This document shows positions 47,700-56,719 of a DNA stretch of 64,000 bases, piece after piece. Origin of the DNA: Streptomyces composti (lineage in GTDB: Bacteria; Actinomycetota; Actinomycetes; Streptomycetales; Streptomycetaceae); contig NZ_JAATEM010000029.1 in NCBI RefSeq assembly GCF_012034205.1, forward strand, positions 34,571 to 98,570, given 5' to 3'. The notes under the pieces are model-generated. The model saw only the letters and a program-made list of their open reading frames with translations, made no database searches and was not told the origin of the DNA. Position 1 is the first letter of the stretch, and every line of letters starts with the position of its first letter. The translations under genes and the position numbers were made by a program.

Positions 47700-49772
47700 T
47701 CAGTCGCCGTTGCCGGGGGTCGGGGTGTTCTTCTGGATCTGCATCAGGAACTCGACGTTCGACTTGGTCTGCTTCATCTTGTCGAGCAGCAGCTCGATCG
47801 CCTGCTGCTGGTCGAGCGCGTGCAGCACCCGGCGCAGCTTCCAGACGATGCCTAGCTCCTCGGCACCGAGCAGGATCTCCTCCTTGCGGGTGCCGGACGC
47901 GTCGACGTCCACCGCGGGGAAGATGCGCTTGTCGGCGAGCTTCCGGTCGAGCTTGAGCTCCATGTTGCCGGTGCCCTTGAACTCCTCGAAGATCACCTCG
48001 TCCATGCGGGACCCGGTGTCGACGAGCGCGGTCGCCAGGATGGTGAGCGAGCCACCGTCCTCGATGTTGCGCGCGGCACCGAAGAAGCGCTTCGGCGGGT
48101 ACAGGGCGGTGGAGTCGACACCACCGGAGAGGATGCGGCCCGAGGCGGGCGCGGCCAGGTTGTAGGCACGGCCCAGACGGGTGATGGAGTCGAGCAGCAC
48201 GACCACGTCGTGACCCAGCTCCACCAGCCGCTTGGCGCGCTCGATGGCCAGCTCGGCGACCGTGGTGTGGTCCTCGGCCGGGCGGTCGAAGGTCGAGGAG
48301 ATGACCTCGCCCTTGACCGACCGCTGCATGTCGGTGACCTCTTCCGGACGCTCGTCGACCAGGACGACCATCAGGTGGCACTCGGGGTTGTTGTGCGTGA
48401 TCGCGTTGGCGATCGCCTGCATGATCATGGTCTTGCCGGTCTTCGGCGGGGCCACGATCAGACCGCGCTGGCCCTTGCCGATCGGCGAGACGAGGTCGAT
48501 GATCCGGGTGGTCAGCACGCCCGGGTCGGTCTCCAGGCGGAGCCGGTCCTGCGGGTACAGCGGGGTGAGCTTGTTGAACTCCGGGCGGCCGCGGCCGTGT
48601 TCGGGGGCCATGCCGTTGACGGAGTCCAGGCGGACCAGCGCGTTGAACTTCTCGCGCCGCTCGCCTTCCTTGGGCTGGCGCACGGCACCGGTGATGTGGT
48701 CGCCCTTGCGCAGGCCGTTCTTGCGGACCTGGGCGAGGGAGACGTACACGTCGTTCGGACCGGGCAGGTAGCCGGAGGTCCGGATGAAGGCGTAGTTGTC
48801 GAGGATGTCCAGGATGCCCGCGACGGGGATCAGGACGTCGTCCTCGGCGATCTGCGGCTCGGCGTCGTCGCGGCCACGGCGGCCACGGCGGTCGCGGTAG
48901 CGTCCGCGCCGGCCACGCCGGCCGCCGCCCTCCTCCTCGTAGCCGTCGTCCTGACGGCCGCCGCCCTGCTGGTTCTGCTGGCGGCCCTGGCCGCCCTGCT
49001 GGTCGTCGCCGCCCTTGTTGCGGCGGTCGCGGTCCCGGCCGCGGTTGCGGTCGCGGTCCCGGCGGCGGCCCTCGCCGCCCTCGCCGTCGGACCTCGAGTC
49101 GGACTTGGAGTCGGACCTCGAGTCGGACTTCGCATCGGACTTGGCCTCGGACTTCCCATCCGACTTGCCGTCGCCCTGGGCCTGCTGTCCTTGCTGCTGC
49201 CCCTGCTGCTGGGCGGGGGTCTCGGCCTTCTGCTCGGTCTTGGCCTCGGCCGTGATCGTCTCGGTGGCGGCCGGGGCGCCCGCCTCGGCGGTGGCCCTGC
49301 GGCGGCGGCGCTCGGCCGGGGCCTCGGCGCCGGCGGGCTGCTCGGCGGAGGCGGAGGCCTTCGGGGAGGGCTGGCCCGGGATCTCGATCTGCTGCTGGGC
49401 CGCCGCCTGCTCGGCGGGAGCGGCCTCGGCCTTGGTGTCCGCCTTCTTCTCGGCGGTCTCACCCGTGCGGGCCTTGGAGGTGGCGCGGCGCTTGGGCTTG
49501 GTCTCGGCCGGCGCGTCGGTCTTCGCGGGGGCGCCGCCCGCGGCCTGCGCCTCCTTGATGACCTCGATCAGCTGGCTCTTGCGCATCCGCGCGGTGCCCC
49601 TGATGCCGAGGCCGGATGCGACCTGCTGCAGCTCGGCCAGCACCATGCCCTCGAGGCCGGTACCGCGCCGCCGCCGGGAGCCGGCACCGGATGCAGGCGC
49701 GGAGGCGTCCGTGGCGGGCGCTGCAGCGGTCTCGTCGACACGTGCGCCCATCAGATCGGTGGTGTCGCTCAC
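47700..49772 (-). CDS. rho: Transcription termination factor Rho with large N-terminal insertion
   Basis: Rho is the hexameric RNA helicase of transcription termination. At 690 residues it is some 270 longer than E. coli Rho. Residues 36-85 form the N-terminal helical domain (GMVLAELQQVASGLGI). Residues about 85-310 are an insertion: first Ala/Glu/Lys-rich, then a Ser/Asp/Lys repeat (SKSDSRSDGEG), then Arg/Gly/Asp/Gln-rich, strongly basic and disordered. The RNA-binding cold-shock fold follows (GYLPGPNDVYVSLAQVRKNGL). The ATPase has P-loop APPKTGKT at 441-448 and VVVLLDSITRLGRAYN. Such insertions are known in actinobacterial Rho and add RNA affinity. The GTG start has ggaagg seven bases upstream. 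Confidence 0.96.
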   Translation of the reverse strand: MSDTTDLMGARVDETAAAPATDASAPASGAGSRRRRGTGLEGMVLAELQQVASGLGIRGTARMRKSQLIEVIKEAQAAGGAPAKTDAPAETKPKRRATSKARTGETAEKKADTKAEAAPAEQAAAQQQIEIPGQPSPKASASAEQPAGAEAPAERRRRRATAEAGAPAATETITAEAKTEQKAETPAQQQGQQQGQQAQGDGKSDGKSEAKSDAKSDSRSDSKSDSRSDGEGGEGRRRDRDRNRGRDRDRRNKGGDDQQGGQGRQQNQQGGGRQDDGYEEEGGGRRGRRGRYRDRRGRRGRDDAEPQIAEDDVLIPVAGILDILDNYAFIRTSGYLPGPNDVYVSLAQVRKNGLRKGDHITGAVRQPKEGERREKFNALVRLDSVNGMAPEHGRGRPEFNKLTPLYPQDRLRLETDPGVLTTRIIDLVSPIGKGQRGLIVAPPKTGKTMIMQAIANAITHNNPECHLMVVLVDERPEEVTDMQRSVKGEVISSTFDRPAEDHTTVAELAIERAKRLVELGHDVVVLLDSITRLGRAYNLAAPASGRILSGGVDSTALYPPKRFFGAARNIEDGGSLTILATALVDTGSRMDEVIFEEFKGTGNMELKLDRKLADKRIFPAVDVDASGTRKEEILLGAEELGIVWKLRRVLHALDQQQAIELLLDKMKQTKSNVEFLMQIQKNTPTPGNGD

Positions 49773-50184
49773 GAAGGGTCCTTCCCTGGAGCGGACGTCG
49801 GCCTGTCTGGCTCGGCGACCGGTTGTGCTGTCCGGCTTCGGTCCTTGCTGTGTGGACCGTGCCGGGGCGGTGGTCCGCCTAAGCGGCGGAAGAGATATCT
49901 GGTGATGGCGCTACCTCGAGCCGTGGCACCCAGTGTCACGTGGCGTGGTCGCACCGGTTCCGGAGCGTGCCCGGCGGGCCGTTCAGTGTCCGCGTACGGC
50001 GTCATGCCCACAGGGGAGGCAGTGAACGATGCAGAGAACACAGTGCGGCTTGGGGGGCTCCCGGAAGAATGTCTGTCCCGGACGGGGACACGAGGCACCT
50101 CGCCATGGTGGGGTCGGGTGCAGACTTGAGGTTAACACTACCGGATCCAACAAACATTCCCCCTCTCGAATTCCGGCAACCGTG
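49773..50184 (-). promoter_or_regulatory. Long rho leader region (412 bp)
   Basis: This holds the thrB 3' side and the rho upstream region. A TAGTGT hexamer on the minus strand (complement of 50135-50140) is a good Streptomyces -10, though its -35 is poor. It would give a leader of about 355 nt. Rho genes are commonly autoregulated through long leaders. The open frame 50098-49769 has weak codon bias and a TTA codon and is not called. Confidence 0.45.
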
Positions 50185-51102
50185 TCAGGTGGCGAGCGGA
50201 AGCACGCTCGCTCCCTGCAGGTCCAGGCTCAGCCGGTTGGCCGCCCAGTCGCTGCCGGCCAGTGCTTCGACCTTGTCGGCGGTGTCCGCGTCGGCCAGCG
50301 CCATGACCGTGGGTCCGGCGCCGGAGATCACCGCGGGGATGCCGTCCCCCCGCAGTCGCTCGACCAGGGCGGCGCTCTCCGGCATGGCCGGGGCGCGGTA
50401 CTCCTGGTGGAGGCGGTCCTCGGTGGCGGGCAGCAGCAGCTCGGGGCGCCGGGTGAGGGCCTCGACGAGCAGGGCCGCACGGCCCGCGTTGGCGGCCGCG
50501 TCGACGTGCGGCACGGTGCGCGGCAGCAGTCCGCGCGCGGTTTCGGTGAGTACCGGCTTTCCGGGGACGAAAACCACCGGAACGATGGAATCGGCCGGGT
50601 CCATCCTGATCGCGCGGGCCGCGCCGCCGTCCATCCAGGACAGGGTGAATCCGCCGAGCAGGCAGGCCGCGACGTTGTCGGGGTGGCCCTCGATCTCGGT
50701 GGCGAGCTCGAGCAGCGCGGTGTCGTCGAGCCGTGCCTCGGCGCCTATGGTCACGGCGCGGGCGGCGACGATGCCGGCACAGATGGCGGCCGAGGAGGAG
50801 CCGAGGCCCCGGCCGTGCGGGATGCGGTTGGCGCAGACGATCTCCAGGCCGCGCGGCTGGCCGCCGAGCAGGTCGAAGGCGGTGCGCAGGGAGCGTACGA
50901 GCAGATGGCTCTCGTCGCGCGGGAGGGTGTCGCTGCCCTCACCGGCGATGTCGATGTGCAGCCCGGAGTCGGCCACCCGGACGACCACGTCGTCGTACAA
51001 GCCCAGCGCGAGGCCGAGGGCGTCGAAGCCCGGGCCGAGGTTGGCGCTGGTGGCGGGGACGCGCACCCGGACGGCGGCGGCGCGGAACGCGGGACCGGCC
51101 AT
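50185..51102 (-). CDS. thrB: Homoserine kinase
   Basis: This GHMP-family kinase phosphorylates homoserine on the way to threonine. The protein has 305 residues from the ATG at 51102. PATSANLGPGFDALGLAL begins at about 16. The ATP-binding GHMP motif is IPHGRGLGSSSAAICAG, and the C-terminal motif is AVISGAGPTVMALAD. Length and motifs are canonical. It follows thrC by 342 bp, an unusually long gap for this pathway, so it may have its own promoter. Confidence 0.96.
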   Translation of the reverse strand: MAGPAFRAAAVRVRVPATSANLGPGFDALGLALGLYDDVVVRVADSGLHIDIAGEGSDTLPRDESHLLVRSLRTAFDLLGGQPRGLEIVCANRIPHGRGLGSSSAAICAGIVAARAVTIGAEARLDDTALLELATEIEGHPDNVAACLLGGFTLSWMDGGAARAIRMDPADSIVPVVFVPGKPVLTETARGLLPRTVPHVDAAANAGRAALLVEALTRRPELLLPATEDRLHQEYRAPAMPESAALVERLRGDGIPAVISGAGPTVMALADADTADKVEALAGSDWAANRLSLDLQGASVLPLAT

Positions 51103-51444
51103 CTCTCGATGACTCTCCTTGAGCTGCGTGACGGTCGTGACGGTCGAATGGCGGCGATGGACATTCGGTGACGTACCCGGACCCGCTGGGGCCGCCTCTG
51201 CGGACCCCTGCTGACGACGCGGAGACGACGCGGTGCCGCGGCATATGCGCGGCATATGCGGCGGGCGGGTTCGGTACAGCCTATCGAAGGAAGGTTCAGT
51301 GGCGACATAGGGCGCACAGGAGGCGCACGATGCGTGTCGCAAGCCCCCTGTGCACCCTCTGAGGAGAACTTCCCCAGGTAAGCGCCGTCTTACGCCGGAT
51401 CTGCCGACGCTTGTCGCCTCCGTGCGGACCCGGCTGGGGCTCGT
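51103..51444 (-). promoter_or_regulatory. thrC-thrB intergenic region with tandem gcatatgc palindromes (342 bp)
   Basis: No gene is present. Two perfect contiguous 11-bp repeats gcggcatatgc lie at 51238-51248 and 51249-51259, each centred on the palindrome gcatatgc and one helical turn apart. A longer inverted repeat pairs gggcgcacagg (51310-51320) with ccctgtgcaccc (about 51346-51357), one mismatch. Together they suggest an operator and an RNA hairpin before thrB. Confidence 0.5.
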
Positions 51445-52503
51445 CTAGACCAGTCCGAGCCGCTCGGCGGCCGCCGCGGCGTCGACCGGGACGGTGACCG
51501 GCTGCGGGGCGCCGGCGACGGCCCAGTCGGGGTCCTTCAGGCCGTTGCCGGTGACCGTGCACACGATGCGCTGGCCCGGGTCGACCTTGCCCTGCTCGGC
51601 GGCCTTCAGCAGACCGGCCACCGAGGCGGCGGAGGCGGGCTCCACGAAGACGCCCTCCTGCGAGGCCAACAGCCGGTAGGCCCGAAGGATCTCACGGTCC
51701 GTCACCTCGTCGATCAGACCGCCCGACTCGTCGCGCGCGGCGAGCGCGTACTGCCAGGAGGCGGGGTTGCCGATGCGAATGGCGGTGGCGATGGTCGAGG
51801 GGTCCTTGACGATCTCGCCGCGCACGATCGGCGCCGAACCGGAGGCCTGGAAGCCCCACATGCGCGGGGTGCGGGTGGCCGGGCCGTCGGCGGCGTACTC
51901 GCGGTAGCCCTTCCAGTAGGCGGTGATGTTGCCCGCGTTGCCCACCGGCAGGACGTGGATGTCGGGAGCGTCGCCCAGCATGTCCACGATCTCGAAGGAG
52001 GCGGTCTTCTGCCCCTCGATCCGCACCGGATTGACCGAATTGACCAGCGCCACGGGGTAGTTCTCGCTCAGCGCGCGGGCCAGCGTGAGGCAGTCGTCGA
52101 AATTGCCGTCCACCTGGAGGATCTTCGCCCCGTGCACCAGGGCCTGGCCCATCTTGCCGAGGGCGATCTTGCCCTGCGGCACCAGCACCGCGGACACCAT
52201 CCTCGCGCGCACCGCGTACGCGGCGGCGCTCGCCGAGGTGTTGCCGGTGGAGGCGCAGATGACCGCCTTCGCGCCCTCCTCCGCGGCCTTGGAGATGGCC
52301 ATGGTCATGCCGCGGTCCTTGAAGGACCCGGTCGGGTTGGCGCCCTCGACCTTGAGGTGGACCTCGCAGCCGGTGCGCTCGGAGAGCACCTGCGCGGGCA
52401 CGAGCGGCGTGCCGCCCTCGCGGAGCGTGACGACCGGCGTGGTGTCGGATACCGGCAGCCGGTCCCGGTACTCCTCGATGATTCCGCGCCACTGGTGGGT
52501 CAT
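51445..52503 (-). CDS. thrC: Threonine synthase
   Basis: This PLP enzyme converts O-phosphohomoserine to threonine. At 352 residues it is the short form typical of Gram-positive bacteria. PLP Lys62 is in NPTGSFKDRGMTMA. The PLP phosphate loop is CASTGNTSASAAAYA, and the C-terminal TVTGNGLKDPDWA is also diagnostic. The ribosome site gaaggag lies inside the end of hom, and the ATG is six bases after the hom stop, so the two form one operon. Confidence 0.97.
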   Translation of the reverse strand: MTHQWRGIIEEYRDRLPVSDTTPVVTLREGGTPLVPAQVLSERTGCEVHLKVEGANPTGSFKDRGMTMAISKAAEEGAKAVICASTGNTSASAAAYAVRARMVSAVLVPQGKIALGKMGQALVHGAKILQVDGNFDDCLTLARALSENYPVALVNSVNPVRIEGQKTASFEIVDMLGDAPDIHVLPVGNAGNITAYWKGYREYAADGPATRTPRMWGFQASGSAPIVRGEIVKDPSTIATAIRIGNPASWQYALAARDESGGLIDEVTDREILRAYRLLASQEGVFVEPASAASVAGLLKAAEQGKVDPGQRIVCTVTGNGLKDPDWAVAGAPQPVTVPVDAAAAAERLGLV

Positions 52504-52509
52504 TGCTGG

Positions 52510-53802
52510 CTACTCTCCTTCAACCCGCATGATGCTGGCGACACCGCGCACGGTGTCGAGCTTGCGCAGCGCCTCGACGGTGCCGCCGAGGGCCGCGTCG
52601 GACGCACGGTGGGTGACGACGACGAGGGAGGCCTCCCCGTCCTTGCCCTGCTGGCGCACCGTGTCGATCGAGACACCGTGCTCCGCGAACACGGTCGCGA
52701 CCTGGGCGAGCACGCCCGGTTTGTCGGCCACGTCCAGGCTGATGTGGTACCGCGTGACGACCTCGCCCATCGGCGAGACGGGCAGCGCGGCGTAGGCGGA
52801 CTCGCCGGGCCCGGTCGCCCCGGCGAGCCGGTTGCGGCACACCGCGACCAGGTCGCCGAGCACCGCGGAGGCGGTGGGCGCACCGCCCGCGCCGGGGCCG
52901 TAGAACATCAGCTGCCCGGACGCGTCGGACTCGACGAAGACGGCGTTGTAGGCGCCGCGCACCGAGGCCAGCGGGTGGCTGAGCGGGATCATCGCCGGGT
53001 GCACGCGCGCGGTGACGGAGGCGCCGTCCTCGGCCCGCTCGCAGATGGCGAGCAGCTTGATGGTGCAGCCCATCTCCTTCGCGGACGCGAAGTCGGCGGC
53101 GGTGACCTCGGTCATGCCCTCGCGGTAGACGTCGTCGAGCCGCACCCGGGTGTGAAAGGCGATGCCGGCCAGGATGGCGGCCTTGGCGGCCGCGTCGAAG
53201 CCCTCGACGTCGGCGGTGGGGTCGGCCTCGGCGTAGCCGAGCGCGGTGGCCTCGTCCAGGGCCTCCTGGTAGCCGGCCCCCGTGGTGTCCATCTTGTCGA
53301 GGATGAAGTTCGTCGTTCCGTTGACGATGCCGAGCACCCGGTTGACCTTGTCCCCGGCGAGCGACTCGCGCAGCGGGCGGATCAGCGGGATGGCACCGGC
53401 GACGGCGGCCTCGTAGTAGAGGTCCCTGCCGTGCTCCTCGGCGGCGGCGTGCAGCGCGGCGCCGTCCTGGGCGAGCAGGGCCTTGTTCGCGGAGACGACG
53501 GAGGCGCCGTGCTCGAAGGCGGTGGTGATCAGGCTGCGGGCGGGTTCGATCCCGCCGATGACCTCGACGACGACATCCAGGTCGCCGCGTTTGACCAGCG
53601 CGGTCGCGTCGGTGGTGATCAGCTCCGCGGGGATGCCCTCGCGCACCTTGTCGGGCCGCCGTACGGCCACCCCGGCCAGTTCCACCGGGGCGCCGATGCG
53701 GGCGGCGAGGTCGTCGGCGTGCGTCGTCATGATGCGTGCCACCTCTGAGCCGACCACTCCACAGCCCAGCAGCGCCACCTTCAGCGGACGCGTACGCATC
53801 AT
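52510..53802 (-). CDS. hom: Homoserine dehydrogenase
   Basis: This enzyme reduces aspartate semialdehyde to homoserine, the branch point to threonine and methionine. The protein has 430 residues from the first of two adjacent ATG codons (53802 or 53799; gagg lies four or seven bases upstream). The Rossmann fold starts VALLGCGVVGSEVA. The catalytic Lys region is NKALLAQDGAAL, and YYEAAVAGAIPLIRPL and GIVNGTTNFIL are diagnostic. A C-terminal ACT domain (about 350-425; ADKPGVLAQVATVFAEHG) implies feedback control by an amino acid, usually threonine. Confidence 0.96.
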   Translation of the reverse strand: MMRTRPLKVALLGCGVVGSEVARIMTTHADDLAARIGAPVELAGVAVRRPDKVREGIPAELITTDATALVKRGDLDVVVEVIGGIEPARSLITTAFEHGASVVSANKALLAQDGAALHAAAEEHGRDLYYEAAVAGAIPLIRPLRESLAGDKVNRVLGIVNGTTNFILDKMDTTGAGYQEALDEATALGYAEADPTADVEGFDAAAKAAILAGIAFHTRVRLDDVYREGMTEVTAADFASAKEMGCTIKLLAICERAEDGASVTARVHPAMIPLSHPLASVRGAYNAVFVESDASGQLMFYGPGAGGAPTASAVLGDLVAVCRNRLAGATGPGESAYAALPVSPMGEVVTRYHISLDVADKPGVLAQVATVFAEHGVSIDTVRQQGKDGEASLVVVTHRASDAALGGTVEALRKLDTVRGVASIMRVEGE

Positions 53803-53979
53803 CCGACCTCGTTTCCTGATTACCGTCTCGGTTGCACCAGTCTCACTCACCGGACGGGACTTCTTGCCCTTCGTCCGGATCGTGAGACATGTATTTCATT
53901 GTCACGGCCCGGCACGCCGCAGATCTTTTACCAAGGCCCTCGCGGGCTCCTGCAAGGTCCGCGCCGGCCCGCCCGGCCG

Positions 53980-55371
53980 CTATCCGACGTCCAGCCGGAG
54001 AAGATCCTCCTCCGTCTCCCGCCGGACGATCACGCGCGCCTCGCCGTCCTTCACCGCGACGACGGGCGGACGCAGCACATGGTTGTAGTTGCTGGCCATC
54101 GACCGGCAGTACGCCCCCGTCGCCGGTACGGCGATGAGGTCGCCCGGCGCCAGGTCGGCCGGCAGGAAAGCGTCCCGCACCACGATGTCACCGCTCTCGC
54201 AGTGCTTGCCGACCACCCGGCTCAGCATCGGCCCCGCGTCGGAGGTGCGGGAGGCCAGCACCACGCTGTACTCGGCGTCGTACAGCGCGGTCCGGATGTT
54301 GTCCGACATGCCGCCGTCGACCGACACATACGTGCGCAGCCCGTCCAGCGGCTTGACGGTCCCGACCTCGTACAGCGTGAACGCGGTCGGCCCGACGACC
54401 GCCCGCCCCGGCTCCACCGAGATCCTGGGGGTGCGCAGCTTCGCGGCCTCGCACTCACGGGTGACGATCTCGGAGAGCGCCTTGGCGATCTCGTGCGGCT
54501 CCCGGGGGTCGTCGTCGCTGGTGTACGCGATGCCGAGACCGCCGCCGAGGTCGATCTCGGGCAGCTCGACCCCGTGCTCGTCCCGGATGTCCTTCAGCAG
54601 CCCCACGACCCGGTGGGCGGCCACCTCGAAACCGGACATGTCGAAGATCTGCGACCCGATGTGGCTGTGGATCCCGGTCAGCTCGAGCCCGTCCAGCTGC
54701 AGCGCCCGCCGCACCGCCTCGGCGGCCTGCCCGTCCGCCAGCGGAATGCCGAACTTCTGATCCTCGTGCGCGGTCGCGATGAACTCGTGGGTATGGGCCT
54801 CCACGCCGACCGTCACCCGGATCTGCACGCGCTGCCGCTTGCCCAGCGACTGTGCGATGTGGGCCACCCGCACGATCTCCAGGAACGAGTCGAGCACGAT
54901 CCGGCCCACACCGGCCCGGACGGCCCGCTCGATCTCCTCCGCCGACTTGTTGTTGCCGTGGAAGGCGATCCGCTCGGCGGGCATCCCGGCGGACAGCGCG
55001 GTGGTCAGCTCACCACCGGAGCAGACGTCGAGGTTCAGCCCCTCCTCGTTCAGCCACCGCACCACGGCGCGGGACAGGAACGCCTTGCCGGCGTAGAACA
55101 CATCGGCGTCGCTGCCGAAGGCGGTGCGCCAGGCCCGCGCCCGGGCCCGGAAGTCGGTCTCGTCGAGGATGTAGGCCGGGGTGCCGAACTCCTCGGCCAA
55201 CCGCTTGACGTCGATACCGCCCACGGTGAGGACGCCGCTCTCATCGCGGGTGACGGTCTGCGCCCACACCTTCGCGTCGAGGGCGTTCAGATCGGCGGGG
55301 GGCGCGAGGTAGTGCCCCTCGGGGAGGACATCGGCGTGACGGGGCCCGGCGGGGTGTGCGGAACGGCTCAT
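53980..55371 (-). CDS. lysA: Diaminopimelate decarboxylase
   Basis: This PLP enzyme makes lysine from meso-diaminopimelate. The protein has 463 residues. PLP Lys96 is in FYAGKAFLSRAVVRW. HSHIGSQIFD, the Gly-rich EIDLGGGLGIAY and the phosphate-binding SVEPGRAVVG follow. The substrate-site C-terminal part includes ESGDIVVRDAFLP, with the catalytic CESGD motif, and YCRSMASNYN. It lies 177 bp upstream of hom on the same strand and 17 bp after the ArgS-like gene, an arrangement I recall from other actinobacteria where argS precedes lysA. Confidence 0.96.
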   Translation of the reverse strand: MSRSAHPAGPRHADVLPEGHYLAPPADLNALDAKVWAQTVTRDESGVLTVGGIDVKRLAEEFGTPAYILDETDFRARARAWRTAFGSDADVFYAGKAFLSRAVVRWLNEEGLNLDVCSGGELTTALSAGMPAERIAFHGNNKSAEEIERAVRAGVGRIVLDSFLEIVRVAHIAQSLGKRQRVQIRVTVGVEAHTHEFIATAHEDQKFGIPLADGQAAEAVRRALQLDGLELTGIHSHIGSQIFDMSGFEVAAHRVVGLLKDIRDEHGVELPEIDLGGGLGIAYTSDDDPREPHEIAKALSEIVTRECEAAKLRTPRISVEPGRAVVGPTAFTLYEVGTVKPLDGLRTYVSVDGGMSDNIRTALYDAEYSVVLASRTSDAGPMLSRVVGKHCESGDIVVRDAFLPADLAPGDLIAVPATGAYCRSMASNYNHVLRPPVVAVKDGEARVIVRRETEEDLLRLDVG

Positions 55372-55388
55372 GACGGGTCTTGGGCTTC

Positions 55389-56612
55389 CTAGAGATGGTC
55401 GGGTGCGTCGATGCCGAGCAGGGACAGGCCGCCGGCCAGCACCGTCCCGGCGGCTTCGGCGAGGGCCAGCCGGGCACGGTGGGCGGCCGAGGGTTTCTCC
55501 GCACCGAGAGGCAGGACGGCGGGCAGCAGCGGCTGCAGGGCATCGGCGACGGTGACCAGATGCCGGGCGAGTCGGTCGGGCGCACGCCGGTCGGCGGCGG
55601 CCCGCAGGATGCGGGGGTGGTCGCCGAGGGCGGCGACCAGCTCCGGCACCGCCGGCTCCGTCACCGGCCCAGGCTCGGGCCGGAACCCCAGGTCGGAGGC
55701 GTTGCGCAGCAGGGCCCGGGTGCGGGCGTGCGCGTACCGGACACGGAAGAGGGGGTTGCCCTCGCGCTGGCTCAGGTGCTCGGAGGTGAGACGTGGACGG
55801 TCGTGCGGGGCCGGGTACAGCAGCGCCCAGCGACCGGCGTCCCGGCCGAGGGGGGCGGGGTCGCCGGGGGCGGGAACGGGGCGGACGGTGTGGACGTGGG
55901 CGGGGGTGGAGACCTGGGTGCGGAGGCGGGCCTGGGGCTCGCTGCCGGAGGCGGCCTTTCCACCGCCCTCTCCCTCCTCCGCGCTGTCCGGACGAAGGCC
56001 GAGCACCTTCATCCACTCGGACGCCCCGCTCGGCTCGGGCCGCTCGGGGGCCTCGGCGGACCCGGCGGACTCGGAGGGCCCGCACTGAAGGCGACTGCTT
56101 CTGCTTCTGGCCCCGCTCCCGTCGCCGTCGCCGTTGCCACTCCCGCCCTCGTACCGGATCCGGACGGCAGCGCCCTGGGACCGCAGGATCCGGGCCAGAA
56201 CGTCGGCGCAGACGAGAGCACGCACCTCGTACGGCGCGCTGAGCCGGAAGACCTCGCCCGCGAGGGCATCGCTGTGCCCGTACCGGACACCGGCCCGCAG
56301 GATCTCCTCGACCAGGGCGGCCTGGGCGTCGTCCGGCAGCCTGATGTTGAGGAATCCGGGCCCGGTCACGACCACGTCGGCGACGGCACCGGTGCGCAGC
56401 AGATGCGAGCGCAGCACCTCCGCCACCCGCAGCGGCGGCTGCCCGGCAGGCTTGGCCAGCTGGAGGGCGATGCTGGTGGCGTAGTCCCCGCACCCTCCGG
56501 GCCCCGGCGGCCCGACCTGGGCACGTTCGGGAACCGCCACCTGCAGATCCCCCTCGTCGACGGCACGGCGCACCGCGCGCAGCACGGTGCGGGAGAGCTC
56601 GACGGGGGTCAC
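55389..56612 (-). CDS. nrtL: ArgS-related anticodon-binding protein without catalytic core (NrtL-like)
   Basis: This is a 407-residue relative of arginyl-tRNA synthetase. The N-terminal add-1-like domain (1-105) has GDYATSIALQLAKPAGQPP and GPGFLNIRLPDD, both ArgS-specific. The HIGH and KMSKS boxes of the class I catalytic domain are absent; the middle is short and low-complexity (Gly/Ser/Asp/Glu-rich, about 155-235). The C-terminal DALR anticodon-binding domain is present (VRYAHARTRALLRNASDLG, then the helical tail). It cannot aminoacylate by any known mechanism. It lies directly upstream of lysA, where a true argS sits in many bacteria, so it is probably a decayed or repurposed duplicate. 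tRNA binding is likely but unproven. Confidence 0.85.
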   Translation of the reverse strand: MTPVELSRTVLRAVRRAVDEGDLQVAVPERAQVGPPGPGGCGDYATSIALQLAKPAGQPPLRVAEVLRSHLLRTGAVADVVVTGPGFLNIRLPDDAQAALVEEILRAGVRYGHSDALAGEVFRLSAPYEVRALVCADVLARILRSQGAAVRIRYEGGSGNGDGDGSGARSRSSRLQCGPSESAGSAEAPERPEPSGASEWMKVLGLRPDSAEEGEGGGKAASGSEPQARLRTQVSTPAHVHTVRPVPAPGDPAPLGRDAGRWALLYPAPHDRPRLTSEHLSQREGNPLFRVRYAHARTRALLRNASDLGFRPEPGPVTEPAVPELVAALGDHPRILRAAADRRAPDRLARHLVTVADALQPLLPAVLPLGAEKPSAAHRARLALAEAAGTVLAGGLSLLGIDAPDHL

Positions 56613-56719
56613 GGGACAAGCGTAGGCGAGAAGGGGGGTGGGTGAGCGAGTCGGTTCGGGGCGGGTCCCGAGATGTGGACGCCCTCAGTACGCGGACGAC
56701 CCGGAGTACGTGGACGCGC

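Noticed and set aside
49769..50098. Upstream open frame overlapping the rho start by GTGA
   Set aside because: The overlap looked like translational coupling, but the codons have many A/T third positions, including a TTA and AGA, and there is no convincing ribosome site.
48210..50129. A 639-residue plus-strand open frame opposite rho
   Set aside because: It is Leu/Ala/Gly low-complexity, an antisense image of the biased rho insertion; no ribosome site.
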